A DNA stretch of 13,672 nt, taken from an uncultured Collinsella sp. (GTDB lineage: Bacteria; Actinomycetota; Coriobacteriia; Coriobacteriales; Coriobacteriaceae). Numbering within the stretch: position 1 is the stretch's first letter; each line of letters starts with the position of its first letter. The notes under the pieces are model-generated. The model made no database searches and was not told where the DNA came from. It saw nothing but the letters and a program-made list of their open reading frames with translations. Positions 13,596 through 13,672 of the stretch are shown in pieces. The translations under genes were made by a program, and so were the position numbers. The stretch lies in assembly GCA_900547835.1 (NCBI GenBank), contig URIJ01000039.1, positions 1 through 13,672 on the forward strand. The letters are read 5' to 3'.

Positions 13596-13672
13596 ATGTT
13601 CAACACCATCATCACCACGGTCAAGACGCTGCTGCGCCGGCCGAGCACGTGGGTCTGGGGCGCTCTCTTTCC
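13596..13672 (+). CDS. Start of a probable ABC-2 permease (cut by window end)
   Basis: An ATG at 13596 with GGGGG (13586-13590) 5 nt upstream opens a frame that runs off the window: MFNTIITTVKTLLRRPSTWV and on into a hydrophobic stretch (WGALF). A short basic amphipathic segment leading into a membrane helix directly after the ATPase gene is typical of ABC-2 permeases. Only 25 residues are visible, so the call rests mainly on context. Confidence 0.65.
   Translation, partial: MFNTIITTVKTLLRRPSTWVWGALF

Overview
The window looks like chromosomal DNA from a high-GC, host-associated anaerobic actinobacterium of the class Coriobacteriia, most likely Collinsella or a close relative. The basis is the GC-rich coding style, strong AGGAGG-type ribosome sites, a ferredoxin-linked membrane [NiFe] hydrogenase and an old-yellow-enzyme/FAD/4Fe-4S reductase. 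This placement is inference; no rRNA or other taxonomic marker is present.

Layout. (1) Positions 1-1180 hold no convincing intact gene. They contain a possible minus-strand recombinase remnant at the left edge, a 22-bp tandem repeat, a cluster of TGTCCGG repeats around a perfect 16-bp inverted repeat, and a regular array of six ~80-bp hairpin units (589-1046). (2) 1189-3219 is a three-domain flavin/iron-sulfur reductase that ends in a good intrinsic terminator. (3) 3336-3659 is an AT-rich gap before a small protein with two helix-turn-helix segments of the IS3/IS150 OrfA type (3660-4064); it has its own terminator and no OrfB partner. (4) 4244-9882 is a tight five-gene operon in the order echA-B-C-D-E-F, encoding an Ech-type, complex-I-related [NiFe] hydrogenase in which EchA and EchB form one 960-residue polypeptide. 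(5) 9887-10640 is non-coding and built of a strong hairpin followed by three related ~155-bp long-hairpin repeats. (6) 10666-12437 (minus strand) is a histidine kinase/response regulator pair with overlapping ends. (7) 12648-13672 (plus, divergent) is an ABC transporter ATPase followed by the start of its probable permease.

How the genes work together. The Ech operon should oxidise reduced ferredoxin and make H2 at the EchC/EchE module while the EchA-EchB membrane part moves ions. All cysteines expected to bind the Ni-Fe site and three [4Fe-4S] clusters are present. No hydrogenase maturation (hyp) genes are in the window. The kinase/regulator pair probably controls the divergent ABC exporter, a common arrangement for stress or peptide sensing; this is inferred from position only. 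The reductase has no visible functional link to its neighbours.

The most unusual content is (a) the EchA-EchB fusion, (b) two different families of long-hairpin repeats whose stems differ in sequence from copy to copy yet stay complementary within each copy, with evidence in both that one hairpin centre has been inverted, and (c) long alanine-rich tails on EchC and EchD.
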